From assembly GCA_028718405.1 (NCBI GenBank), contig JAQULV010000081.1, forward strand, positions 1 to 6,461: a stretch of 6,461 bases of DNA, given 5' to 3'. Shown here one piece after another: positions 1-6,289 of this stretch. Below the pieces are notes generated by a model, which was given only the letters and a program-made list of their open reading frames with translations, searched no databases and was not told the origin of the DNA. The DNA comes from Smithellaceae bacterium. Lineage in GTDB: Bacteria; Desulfobacterota; Syntrophia; Syntrophales; JAQULV01. Made by a program: the position numbers and the translations under genes. Position 1 is the first letter of the stretch. The number at the start of each line of letters is the position of its first letter.

Positions 1-109
1 AGAAACGCTCAGGGAGACGAGGGGAAACAAGAGCAAAGCGGCCAGGCTTCTGGAGGTGGATTATAAAACCCTCCTGCGGAAGTTAAAATCATACCAACTT
101 TCTTCCTAA
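1..109 (+). CDS. C-terminal end of an NtrC-family sigma-54-dependent response regulator (partial, Fis-type helix-turn-helix)
   Basis: The reading frame is open from the left edge (first full codon at base 2) to a TAA at 107-109 and encodes 35 residues. They match the DNA-binding helix-turn-helix that ends NtrC-type activators: a leading helix (ETLRETRG), the hallmark GNKSKAARLL, then the recognition helix around YKTLLRKLKSY and a short tail. In this family the domain binds enhancer-like sites while a central AAA+ domain, off the window here, drives sigma-54 RNA polymerase. The gene lies directly upstream of a histidine kinase, as expected for a cognate pair, and its stop codon overlaps the kinase Shine-Dalgarno sequence. 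The Fis-type fold is clear. That the missing part has a receiver and an AAA+ domain is inferred from the family and the neighbours. A short Fis-like protein is the less likely alternative. Confidence 0.82.
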   Translation, partial: ETLRETRGNKSKAARLLEVDYKTLLRKLKSYQLSS

Positions 110-112
110 GGG
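107..112 (+). promoter_or_regulatory. Ribosome binding site of the histidine kinase, overlapping the upstream stop codon
   Basis: TAAGGG lies 8 nt before the ATG at 121. It is too close to the GTG at 112 and the ATG at 115, so it favours ATG 121 as the start. Its TAA is the stop codon of the preceding regulator, an arrangement that suggests translational coupling. Confidence 0.55.
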
Positions 113-120
113 TGATGAAG

Positions 121-1344
121 ATGGATGTGAAGGATTTTTCTTTCGCCAGCATCATGCCACCCGTCACTCGAGTCAAGCCACTCCGGGAAAAGGGCATCGC
201 CAAATCCCCGGTCAACGAAGGCTCAATGGGGTCCCGCGAATTCTATGACATCCTCATCGGCAACATGTTGGATGCCATGATCATCATCGACTGGAAAGGA
301 GTTATTCTTTTAGGAAATAAAGCCGCCGCCCAGCTTATGGATCTCAAGACCCCGGAGGAAGGCATAGGCGCCAACTTTTCGGAGTTCCTTTGGGAGGACT
401 CTCAAGAAATCGCCTGGCGCGACATCGGCCATCTGAAACGGGACCGAAATGAATTCTATAACCACTACATGATCAAAACGAAAACCGGTGAGATCAAGTG
501 GGTGGAAGGACTTTCGCGTAAGGTGCGCTTCGGAAGAAAGTCCGTTGTTGCTTTGGTGCTGCGGGATATCAGCGAGCGCAAGTGGATCGAAGAGAAGATT
601 CTGGAAAAAGTTGAACAGCTGCGGGAAACGAAGGACCTCCTCGTCCAGTCAGAAAAGCTCGCCGCCATCGGCAGGATCTCGGCCGGGGTTGCTCACGAAA
701 TTTTGAACCCTCTGAACATCATGTCCATGCGGCTCCAGCTGATGGAAGCGAGAGACGGTATCCCCGATAGCATCAGGGGCGATTTTGCGATCCTCAAGTC
801 GCAGATATCAAGGATCGTGAAGATCACCAAGGATCTTAATGAATTTGCCCGTACTTCCACCAATTATCGGACACTGAACGACATTCACAAGGTCATCGAC
901 GGAACAATCTCTATGACAGAGCCCCTGCTCAAGATTGAAAAGGTTACCCTGGAAGTTAGCTACGGCATGGATTTACCGGATATAGTCTGTGACAAATACC
1001 GCATCGAGCAGGTCATCTTCAACATCATCTGCAACGCCGTCGACGCCATGCGGGGAAAGAAAGACAAGTTCATAGCGGTCAACACCGACAGCGTCAATGA
1101 CGACGAGGACAACCGGTATGTAAGGATCACCATTGCCGACAAAGGCCCGGGAATGAAGCCTACCGATCTCGCGAAGATATTTGAGCCGTTCTTCACGACC
1201 AAGCCCCAGGGAAAAGGGACCGGACTGGGGCTCTTCATCGCTTACAAGATAATACAGGACCACGCCGGTCGTATGCGCGCGGAGAACAATGAATGGGGAG
1301 GCCTGTCGTTCATCATCGATTTGCCGGTGACGATCGCCAAGTGA
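121..1344 (+). CDS. Cytoplasmic PAS-domain sensor histidine kinase (NtrB-like)
   Basis: This 407-residue kinase senses an unknown signal, autophosphorylates on histidine and passes the phosphate to response regulators. The N-terminal 40 residues are polar and recognisably nothing. A PAS domain spans about 42-155 and ends in the typical RDISERK. A probable coiled coil (about 152-185) leads to the dimerisation/phosphoacceptor helix, with the H-box HEILNPL at H192. The ATPase domain shows an N-box (N301, N305), the G1 box DKGPGM (340-345), the F-box FEPFFTTK (354-361) and the G2 box GKGTGLGL (364-371), so it should be active. There is no signal peptide or membrane segment, so it is probably cytoplasmic. 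GTG 112, ATG 115 and ATG 226 are in-frame alternatives; ATG 121 has the best-spaced ribosome site. The flanking NtrC-type regulator and receiver are the likely partners. The ligand or cofactor of the PAS domain cannot be read from the sequence. Confidence 0.93.
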   Translation: MDVKDFSFASIMPPVTRVKPLREKGIAKSPVNEGSMGSREFYDILIGNMLDAMIIIDWKGVILLGNKAAAQLMDLKTPEEGIGANFSEFLWEDSQEIAWRDIGHLKRDRNEFYNHYMIKTKTGEIKWVEGLSRKVRFGRKSVVALVLRDISERKWIEEKILEKVEQLRETKDLLVQSEKLAAIGRISAGVAHEILNPLNIMSMRLQLMEARDGIPDSIRGDFAILKSQISRIVKITKDLNEFARTSTNYRTLNDIHKVIDGTISMTEPLLKIEKVTLEVSYGMDLPDIVCDKYRIEQVIFNIICNAVDAMRGKKDKFIAVNTDSVNDDEDNRYVRITIADKGPGMKPTDLAKIFEPFFTTKPQGKGTGLGLFIAYKIIQDHAGRMRAENNEWGGLSFIIDLPVTIAK

Positions 1345-1371
1345 TTACCTTCCGCCAAGGGGTGGATATTT

Positions 1372-1764
1372 ATGGGATATATATTGGTGGTTGATGATGA
1401 GATCGAGGTCTGCAAGGCATGTAAGGAATTTCTGTCCCTGAAGGGGCACGAGGTGGAAACCGCTCTCGACGGGACGACGGCGATCAGCAAGGCAAAAGAA
1501 ATCAGACCGCAGTTGGTTCTGTTAGATATTGTTCTGCCTGGCATGTGGGGAATCGATGTCCTCAAGGCAATCAAAAAGATTGATCCGATGATTAACGTCA
1601 TCATGGTGACGGCCATCGGTGATGAGCGGATGGCGAAGGACTCTCTCAAGCTGGGGGCCTTGGACTACATGACAAAGCCGCTGGATCTGAATAAGCTCTA
1701 TGACGATATCATCGCCAAACTTCTGATCCCGAAAAAAAAGAGCCCGCGCCGAAAGACTGATTGA
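1372..1764 (+). CDS. Single-domain response regulator (CheY-like receiver)
   Basis: This 130-residue protein is a receiver domain and almost nothing else. It carries the full phosphorylation site: acidic pair D8-D9, phosphoacceptor D52 in LLDIVLPG, switch threonine T80 and conserved lysine K102 in the TKP motif. The last ten residues form a basic tail (KKKSPRRK) with no output domain. A ribosome site (AAGGGG, 1357-1362) sits 9 nt before the ATG, and the gene begins 27 nt after the kinase stop, so it probably belongs to the kinase operon. Stand-alone receivers act by protein contact, as phosphorelay intermediates, or as phosphate sinks; which applies here is unknown. The likely phosphodonor is the upstream PAS kinase, inferred from position. 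It ends 80 nt before the end of the convergent radical SAM gene. Confidence 0.93.
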   Translation: MGYILVVDDEIEVCKACKEFLSLKGHEVETALDGTTAISKAKEIRPQLVLLDIVLPGMWGIDVLKAIKKIDPMINVIMVTAIGDERMAKDSLKLGALDYMTKPLDLNKLYDDIIAKLLIPKKKSPRRKTD

Positions 1765-1844
1765 CGAGACTCAAACAGAAAATCGCACCTTTTCCTCATC
1801 TTCCTTCCATAACCACGCATATTGTAAAGACGATGATCTATCCA
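1765..1844. other. Short convergent intergenic gap without a recognisable terminator
   Basis: These 80 nt separate the stop codons of the receiver (+) and the radical SAM gene (-). I see no GC-rich hairpin followed by a T-run on either strand, in contrast to the clear terminator at 5416-5444. Transcripts from the two sides may therefore overlap or end by another mechanism. Confidence 0.4.
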
Positions 1845-2945
1845 TCAGGGGCAGACGATTATACCTCTGGCCCACAGACATTCCCCGCAAGGAGTGCCGT
1901 TCCAAAAACAGTCGCCGTGCGGCTGATCGCGATGGTAGCATCGGTCCGGATCATCACAGATGTGGAGGCAGTCGGGAAAATCGAAAGCGACAAATTTCCC
2001 CCGAAAGAGCTCCGTTTCTTTTTCATGCCAGATATCCATCAGCGATCGTTCCTTTATATTCCCCAGCGTAAAACGGTAGTGCATCCGTGGAAATCTGAAG
2101 TAGATGGCGGCATGGGTATAGGCAAGCTCCGGACAGGGGACAACATCTCCCGACGCGGTAACAAAAAGTGTCCCCCTCTCCATAAAGGGGCATCTCCTGT
2201 TCCTTTCCCCCACCTGACCCGCTATCGTCAAGGAACCGCTAGGCCCGGCCCGACGAAGCAGATGCCTCAGATCTATCGGCGGGACCCCTCTGGGTACGTA
2301 AAGGATCTCCTGAGCCATGACGGACGAATAGGGAAAGATATTGGTGACGATGAATCTTTCTATTCCCAGCGTCCGGCCTTCCGTCACGATGTGTTCCAAG
2401 AGGTGGGTATTCCGTCTCAGGGCTACGATCTCCATGCCTATCTCCGGCCAGGGAGAGCGCATCCGTGTTCGCCATTCCGCGAGCGTTCTGATCTTGTCTC
2501 GAAAGACGGCGCCATCGGCGCCGATACGGATCTTCTGTTCACCATCAGAGAAACTATCGTCCCAGGAAAAGAAAGTCCCGCGGATCCGTAACTCCACGAG
2601 GAACTCTGCCAGGGAAGGCGTCAACAGATGGCCGTTGGTAACCAGGATGATGGGGATCTTGGTTTTAGCCAGTTGTCGGAGAATAGCCGTGAATTCCGGA
2701 TGGCACAGGGATTCGCCAAATCCCAGCAAGACAATGCGCTGTAAGGAACCGATAGCGGCAAGCTGAGAGGCCAGTTTCTCCAGCAATTCTCGATCCGCAT
2801 GGACAGGGGCGAAATCTACGATAGAATTTCTAGCGCAAGTCTGGCAAGAAAGATTGCAGAAGGTTGACAGCTCAAGATAAACTTGGCGGAGTTCGGGAGA
2901 AACGTTGTTCCTTTCTGCTCCGCGGCGACGGGCAAAGATGTTCAT
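1845..2945 (-). CDS. Radical SAM/SPASM-type protein, similar to tungsten-cofactor oxidoreductase maturases
   Basis: This 366-residue protein has the radical SAM signature CNLSCQTC (C30, C34, C37), which binds the 4Fe-4S cluster that cleaves S-adenosylmethionine. A GFGES motif (75-79) stands in for the SAM-contacting GGEP, and LVTNGHLLT (101-109) is the next typical strand. The C-terminal third holds nine cysteines (252, 271, 326, 330, 336, 346, 353, 356, 365), enough for auxiliary Fe-S clusters as in SPASM/twitch proteins. It also has the usual LGNIKERSLMDIW (294-306). The ending, DCFWNGTPCGECLWARGIIVCP in two pieces (345-354 and 355-366), resembles what I recall of the radical SAM maturases linked to tungsten-dependent aldehyde oxidoreductases. 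That subfamily call is from memory, and no oxidoreductase gene is in view. ATG 2945 is supported by GAGGTGG at 2962-2956 and by a strong promoter just upstream. Other SPASM peptide- or cofactor-modifying enzymes are alternatives. Confidence 0.85.
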   Translation of the reverse strand: MNIFARRRGAERNNVSPELRQVYLELSTFCNLSCQTCARNSIVDFAPVHADRELLEKLASQLAAIGSLQRIVLLGFGESLCHPEFTAILRQLAKTKIPIILVTNGHLLTPSLAEFLVELRIRGTFFSWDDSFSDGEQKIRIGADGAVFRDKIRTLAEWRTRMRSPWPEIGMEIVALRRNTHLLEHIVTEGRTLGIERFIVTNIFPYSSVMAQEILYVPRGVPPIDLRHLLRRAGPSGSLTIAGQVGERNRRCPFMERGTLFVTASGDVVPCPELAYTHAAIYFRFPRMHYRFTLGNIKERSLMDIWHEKETELFRGKFVAFDFPDCLHICDDPDRCYHRDQPHGDCFWNGTPCGECLWARGIIVCP

Positions 2946-2955
2946 GGTCGAAAAA

Positions 2956-2962
2956 CCACCTC
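2956..2962 (-). promoter_or_regulatory. Ribosome binding site of the radical SAM gene
   Basis: On the - strand GAGGTGG lies 10 nt before the ATG at 2945. It is a strong Shine-Dalgarno sequence and fixes the start of the radical SAM gene. Confidence 0.65.
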
Positions 2963-2978
2963 AACATAACTGGGCGGC

Positions 2979-3007
2979 ACTATAATTGGGGGTCTGGCGG
3001 CTGTCAA
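2979..3007 (-). promoter_or_regulatory. Sigma-70-type promoter of the radical SAM gene
   Basis: Reading the - strand, a perfect -35 box TTGACA (3007-3002) is followed after exactly 17 nt by TATAGT (2984-2979), five of six matches to the -10 consensus. Transcription would begin near 2972 and give a leader of about 27 nt that contains the ribosome site. No operator-like repeat is obvious beside it. Such a close match suggests substantial basal transcription unless a repressor acts. Confidence 0.75.
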
Positions 3008-3176
3008 TTTCTTTCCTGATTCTTTTCCATCTCGCCGTTTGAAATCCGCAGAGAGTTGTGGTAAAGACCAAGTCCTCCATTTAACTAGAAAAGGACCTTG
3101 CAGGCAGGATCACACAGTAAACTCATTTTCCAGAATAGAGGAGTCAGTTCTCGCTTGCGGGGCGGCAAAAATGCGT
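3008..3176. other. Intergenic region upstream of the acyl-CoA synthetase gene
   Basis: This is the rest of the divergent gap. The best + strand promoter candidate is TTGAAA (3039-3044) with TAAAGA (3062-3067) at 17 nt spacing, but the -10 matches only three of six positions. I see no sigma-54 element (GG-N10-GC) near TTGC at 3098 or 3155, no riboswitch-like structure and no repeats. The mechanism driving the downstream gene is therefore unresolved. Confidence 0.3.
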
Positions 3177-3182
3177 GAGGGG
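3177..3182 (+). promoter_or_regulatory. Ribosome binding site deciding the acyl-CoA synthetase start
   Basis: GAGGGG lies 7 nt before ATG 3190 and inside the first codons of the alternative in-frame GTG start at 3175. This strongly favours ATG 3190 as the initiation codon. Confidence 0.7.
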
Positions 3183-3189
3183 TTACAGG

Positions 3190-5382
3190 ATGGACGTTGA
3201 AAATTTGTTGAAGAAAAAAAAGGCGGGTAAGCGCGTCGCTTTGACAGAAGCCCAATCGAAGGAATTACTGAAACACTATGGCGTTCCCGTCGTGGAAGAA
3301 GTCGTCGTGACCAGTGTGGAAGATGCAGTTTCTCAGGCGGGGACCATGGGTTATCCCTTGGTCGTTAAAGGCCTCGGAGAGAAGCTGACGCACAAGACGG
3401 AAAGAGGCCTGGTAAAGCTGAACCTGCAGACGGCGGAGGCCGTGCGCTCGGCAGCCGAAGAGATACGTGCCGCAGCCGGTGATGACTTGGAAGGATTTCT
3501 CTTGCAGCCCATGCTCAAGGGGCGACGCGAATTCGTCGTGGGGCTTTTTCGCGATGAACAGTTCGGTCCGGTTGTAATGTTCGGCCTGGGAGGAGTTTTT
3601 ACCGAGGCATTGGATGATGTCGCTTTCCGGTTGGCACCATTGAGTGATTCACAAGCCGCTCAGATGCTCACCGAGTTGCGGGCAACGAAACTTCTCGGAC
3701 CCTTCCGGGGTGAAGCGGCGGCTGACGAGCAACAGCTGATCAAAACGCTAGTGGGTATCTCTCGCCTCGGGAACGAACATGCTGAAGTCGCTGAAGTCGA
3801 CGTAAACCCTTTGCTCATCACCCCGGACGGAAAGGTGGCGGCGGTCGACGCCCTGGTGATCCTAGCTGATAAAAAGGTCTCCAAAGACGTTCGCGCGCCC
3901 ATCGAACCCAAGGCCATTCGTAATCTCTTCTATCCTCGTTCTATTGCCTTTATCGGCGCCTCGCCGCGTTTCGCAAAATGGGGACAGATGCTCTATTCGA
4001 ACGTTATCGGCGCCAATTACAAGGGGGATATCTACCTGGTCAATCCCAAAGGAGGGACCATCGCCGAGCGTCCCGTTTTCAAATCCGTAACAGATATACC
4101 CGGCCCCGTAGATCTGGCCGTCGTCACAATCCCCGCGGCTCAGGTCCTCGATCTGATCCCGGGGTTGAAAGCCAAGTGCATCAAGAATATGCTCCTGATC
4201 AGCTCCGGCTTCAGTGAAACCGGCAAAGAGGGAAGGGAACTGGAGGCGAAGCTCGTCTCCGTAGCCCGTGACAACGGTATCGTTATTCTTGGCCCCAATA
4301 CCATGGGAATCTGCAATCCACACATCTCCCTTTACTGCATGGGATCGCACGTTCATCCGAAGCCGGGCTCGACTGCTCTGGTCGCCCAATCGGGGAATCT
4401 GGGCGTACAGCTGTTGGGCTTTGCCGAGAAGGAGGGTATCGGGATCCGGGCCTTCAGCGGCTCGGGAAACGAGGCTATGATCAGTATAGAGGACTACATG
4501 GACGGCTTCGAGGTTGATGATCTCACGGATACAGTACTGCTCTACATTGAAAGCGTGAAGAACGGGCGGCGCTTCTATGAATCGGCCCGTCGTGTCGGAA
4601 GAAAGAAGCCTGTTGTCATCCTGAAAGGGGGTAGGACACAAGCTGGAAATAGGGCTGCTGCTAGCCATACGGGAGCTCTTGCTTCCAACATCCGCGTTTT
4701 TGAGGCCGCCTGCCGGCAAGCCGGCGTTGTTTTGGCAGAGCACCCCATGGACCTCTTGGACCTCTCTGCAGTTTTTTCGTCCCTGCCGCTACCCTTGGGC
4801 AAAAGGGTGGCTATCATGACCCTGGGCGGGGGATGGGGCGTTGTCACGGCCGACATGTGCATCGAACACGGCCTGCAGATTCCCGACCTTTCGCCGGATA
4901 TCATCGCCCGAATGGATAAGATTCTCCCTCCTTACTGGAGCCGCTCGAACCCCATCGATATCGTCGGTGAAAACGATCCCCAGATTCCCTTGGCAGTCAT
5001 GGAGGAGCTTATTCAGTGGGATGGATGCGACGCCGTGATCCATATGGGTATTCTCGGTCGGATCCCCTTCGTGAAGGCGATGATCGCCTCGACCCTGGCA
5101 TCGGATCCCACGGCGGATCGGGCGTTCCTCAGCAAGATACCGGGATACATGAAACAATTCGACGACGGTTACATGGAAAAGGTCATCCGGCTCATGGGAG
5201 AACATGAAAAGCCTGTCTTGGGCGTCTACCTCCTGGCCGATGAGAACAGCCGTACGATCCACGAGATCGAAGGGGCGCGCTATAAAGGTGTTTCCTTCCT
5301 CACCCCGGAACGGGCTGTAAAGGCCTTGGCCAAGATGGCTTCTTACAAGAACTGGCTTGATCAAGAAACTGCGTCCCATTAG
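3190..5382 (+). CDS. NDP-forming acyl-CoA synthetase (acetate--CoA ligase, ADP-forming type), fused beta-alpha polypeptide
   Basis: This 730-residue enzyme interconverts an acyl-CoA plus NDP and phosphate with the free acid, CoA and NTP. Residues about 10-228 form the ATP-grasp half, with the conserved THKTERGLV region (H68) and AEVDVNPLL (200-209). A CoA-binding Rossmann domain begins at IAFIGAS (252-258). The succinyl-CoA-ligase-like part follows, with GPNTMGICNP (368-377), AQSGNLG (399-405) and the phosphohistidine motif ASHTGAL, where H493 is the expected catalytic residue. NPIDIVGE (587-594) is another family motif. All key residues are present, so it should be active. The ATP-grasp half comes first, the reverse of the commonly described alpha-beta fusions. 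The substrate may be acetate or another short or aromatic acid; sequence alone does not decide. It is cytosolic, appears monocistronic, and is closed by a terminator 33 nt after the stop. GTG 3175 is an alternative start. Confidence 0.92.
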   Translation: MDVENLLKKKKAGKRVALTEAQSKELLKHYGVPVVEEVVVTSVEDAVSQAGTMGYPLVVKGLGEKLTHKTERGLVKLNLQTAEAVRSAAEEIRAAAGDDLEGFLLQPMLKGRREFVVGLFRDEQFGPVVMFGLGGVFTEALDDVAFRLAPLSDSQAAQMLTELRATKLLGPFRGEAAADEQQLIKTLVGISRLGNEHAEVAEVDVNPLLITPDGKVAAVDALVILADKKVSKDVRAPIEPKAIRNLFYPRSIAFIGASPRFAKWGQMLYSNVIGANYKGDIYLVNPKGGTIAERPVFKSVTDIPGPVDLAVVTIPAAQVLDLIPGLKAKCIKNMLLISSGFSETGKEGRELEAKLVSVARDNGIVILGPNTMGICNPHISLYCMGSHVHPKPGSTALVAQSGNLGVQLLGFAEKEGIGIRAFSGSGNEAMISIEDYMDGFEVDDLTDTVLLYIESVKNGRRFYESARRVGRKKPVVILKGGRTQAGNRAAASHTGALASNIRVFEAACRQAGVVLAEHPMDLLDLSAVFSSLPLPLGKRVAIMTLGGGWGVVTADMCIEHGLQIPDLSPDIIARMDKILPPYWSRSNPIDIVGENDPQIPLAVMEELIQWDGCDAVIHMGILGRIPFVKAMIASTLASDPTADRAFLSKIPGYMKQFDDGYMEKVIRLMGEHEKPVLGVYLLADENSRTIHEIEGARYKGVSFLTPERAVKALAKMASYKNWLDQETASH

Positions 5383-5415
5383 AATACGGGACAATCTCAG
5401 ATACAAATAACCGAT

Positions 5416-5444
5416 AAGGCGAACCCCAAGGGTTCGCCTTTTTT
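5416..5444 (+). terminator. Intrinsic terminator after the acyl-CoA synthetase gene
   Basis: An 11-bp perfect stem (5416-5426 pairing with 5430-5440, core GGCGAACCC/GGGTTCGCC) closes a 3-nt CAA loop and runs into six Ts at 5439-5444. It lies 33 nt after the synthetase stop codon. It separates the synthetase from the phosphatase gene, so the two are separate transcription units. Confidence 0.93.
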
Positions 5445-5476
5445 GTGCCGGCTGAACGCATCCTTCCCTATTTTAT

Positions 5477-5486
5477 CGAGCGCTCG
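5477..5486. repeat. Perfect 10-bp palindrome just upstream of the phosphatase promoter
   Basis: CGAGCGCTCG is a perfect inverted repeat without a loop, ending 10 nt before the predicted -35 box and followed by a run of six Ts (5490-5495). It could be a protein-binding site, but it is short enough to occur by chance. With no loop it is unlikely to be a terminator. Confidence 0.3.
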
Positions 5487-5496
5487 CTCTTTTTTA

Positions 5497-5525
5497 TTGA
5501 CCGTTTTTCTATGGCATAGTATGGT
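5497..5525 (+). promoter_or_regulatory. Predicted sigma-70-type promoter of the phosphatase-dehydrogenase unit
   Basis: TTGACC (5497-5502, five of six to consensus) is followed after 17 nt by TATGGT (5520-5525, four of six). Transcription would start near 5532, after the strong terminator and before ATG 5560. This placement argues against the upstream in-frame starts GTG 5443 and ATG 5521. Confidence 0.5.
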
Positions 5526-5559
5526 GACGCATCGTTTGAAAAAGGAAAAACTATTTCTT

Positions 5560-6270
5560 ATGAGCGTCATCTATATGATCCGGCATGGTCAGGCTTCCTT
5601 CGGCGCAGAAAACTATGATCAGCTCTCGGCAAGGGGCCTCGAACAATCAAGGATCCTCGCCGAATATCTGTTGCGGACCGGCTCTACCTTCGACACCATT
5701 TACTCGGGTGAGATGGAACGTCAGAAGGACACCGCATTAGCGTTAATCTCAACCTATGGGAAAAACGGCAACCATGTACCCGAGCTTTCCATCGCCGGCG
5801 AATTTAACGAGTACAATTCCAAGGACATCATCACGGCTCATATTCTGGAGATCGCCGAAGCTGATCCCACCCTGAAAGAGCAGCTTAAGGACATATACAC
5901 GGACAAGAAAGCCTTCCAGCGTTTTTTCGAGGAGATCGTCAGACGCTGGGTATCGGGCAAGTACTACAAACCCGGGATCAATACCTGGGAGGATTTCAAG
6001 GCCAAGGTGCAGGGCGGGCTGCAAAGGATCCGGGAGGAAAACGGCCACGGCCGGAGTGTCATTGTCTTCACCTCGGGGGGGCCAATCTCAGTGGCAGTTC
6101 AGACGGCTCTCGGGCTCTCCGATGAAGCGACGATGAGGCTTGCCTGGGGAATCGTCAATGCCTCTCTCACAAAATTCATCTATGACGAGGAGCGCATGAC
6201 CCTCGCTTCCTTCAACGTTACCTCGCATCTCGAACTAACCGGGGATGCGTCATTGATAACCTACAGATAA
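5560..6270 (+). CDS. Histidine phosphatase (phosphoglycerate mutase-like) family protein with altered second catalytic site
   Basis: This 236-residue protein opens with the branch-1 signature YMIRHGQ (R8, H9, G10), in which H9 would take the phosphate. Family features follow: SARGLEQS (23-30), the YSGEMERQKDTA stretch (48-59, equivalent to SPLxRAxxTA) and an acidic EFNEY (81-85). The second catalytic histidine normally sits in a SHG motif late in the fold. Here the matching strand reads VIVFTSGGPIS (167-177), with serine in its place. Catalysis may be altered, or this may be a specialised subfamily. ATG 5560 was chosen because the conserved domain starts there, the predicted promoter lies just upstream, and the longer frame would begin inside the terminator. 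The ribosome site (AAGGA, 5542-5546) is 13 nt away, rather far. An acyl-CoA dehydrogenase gene starts 19 nt downstream, suggesting an operon. The substrate is unknown. Confidence 0.85.
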   Translation: MSVIYMIRHGQASFGAENYDQLSARGLEQSRILAEYLLRTGSTFDTIYSGEMERQKDTALALISTYGKNGNHVPELSIAGEFNEYNSKDIITAHILEIAEADPTLKEQLKDIYTDKKAFQRFFEEIVRRWVSGKYYKPGINTWEDFKAKVQGGLQRIREENGHGRSVIVFTSGGPISVAVQTALGLSDEATMRLAWGIVNASLTKFIYDEERMTLASFNVTSHLELTGDASLITYR

Positions 6271-6289
6271 GATACAGGGGGATAAGCGT

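Noticed and set aside
1761..2591. Long + strand open frame of 276 codons
   Set aside because: It lies antisense to the radical SAM gene, which has motifs, a ribosome site and a promoter. The frame's protein is rich in Pro, Arg and Ser, has no recognisable domain, and overlaps the receiver stop codon by chance.
2981..2986. Perfect TATAAT on the + strand, a possible promoter for the synthetase gene
   Set aside because: No -35-like hexamer lies 16-18 nt upstream. It would also give a leader of about 200 nt. The same bases belong to the strong - strand promoter.
3098..3158. TTGC elements at 3098 and 3155 as sigma-54 -12 boxes
   Set aside because: The GG dinucleotide required 10 nt upstream of the GC is absent in both cases.
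3171..3200. Nine-codon frame (ATG 3171 to TGA 3200) overlapping the synthetase start, a possible leader peptide
   Set aside because: It lacks a clear ribosome site of its own, has no run of regulatory codons and no attenuator hairpin. The overlap is probably chance.
3862..4743. Long - strand open frame of 293 codons
   Set aside because: It is antisense to the acyl-CoA synthetase, whose conserved motifs run through this whole stretch. It shows no family motif and is a shadow of codon bias.
4789..5406. - strand open frame of 205 codons over the end of the synthetase gene
   Set aside because: It is antisense to conserved synthetase sequence (NPIDIVGE region) and lacks any recognisable domain.
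5443..5559. 39-codon N-terminal extension of the phosphatase from GTG 5443
   Set aside because: It would start inside the terminator T-run and ahead of the predicted promoter, and its residues do not belong to the phosphatase fold, which begins at ATG 5560.
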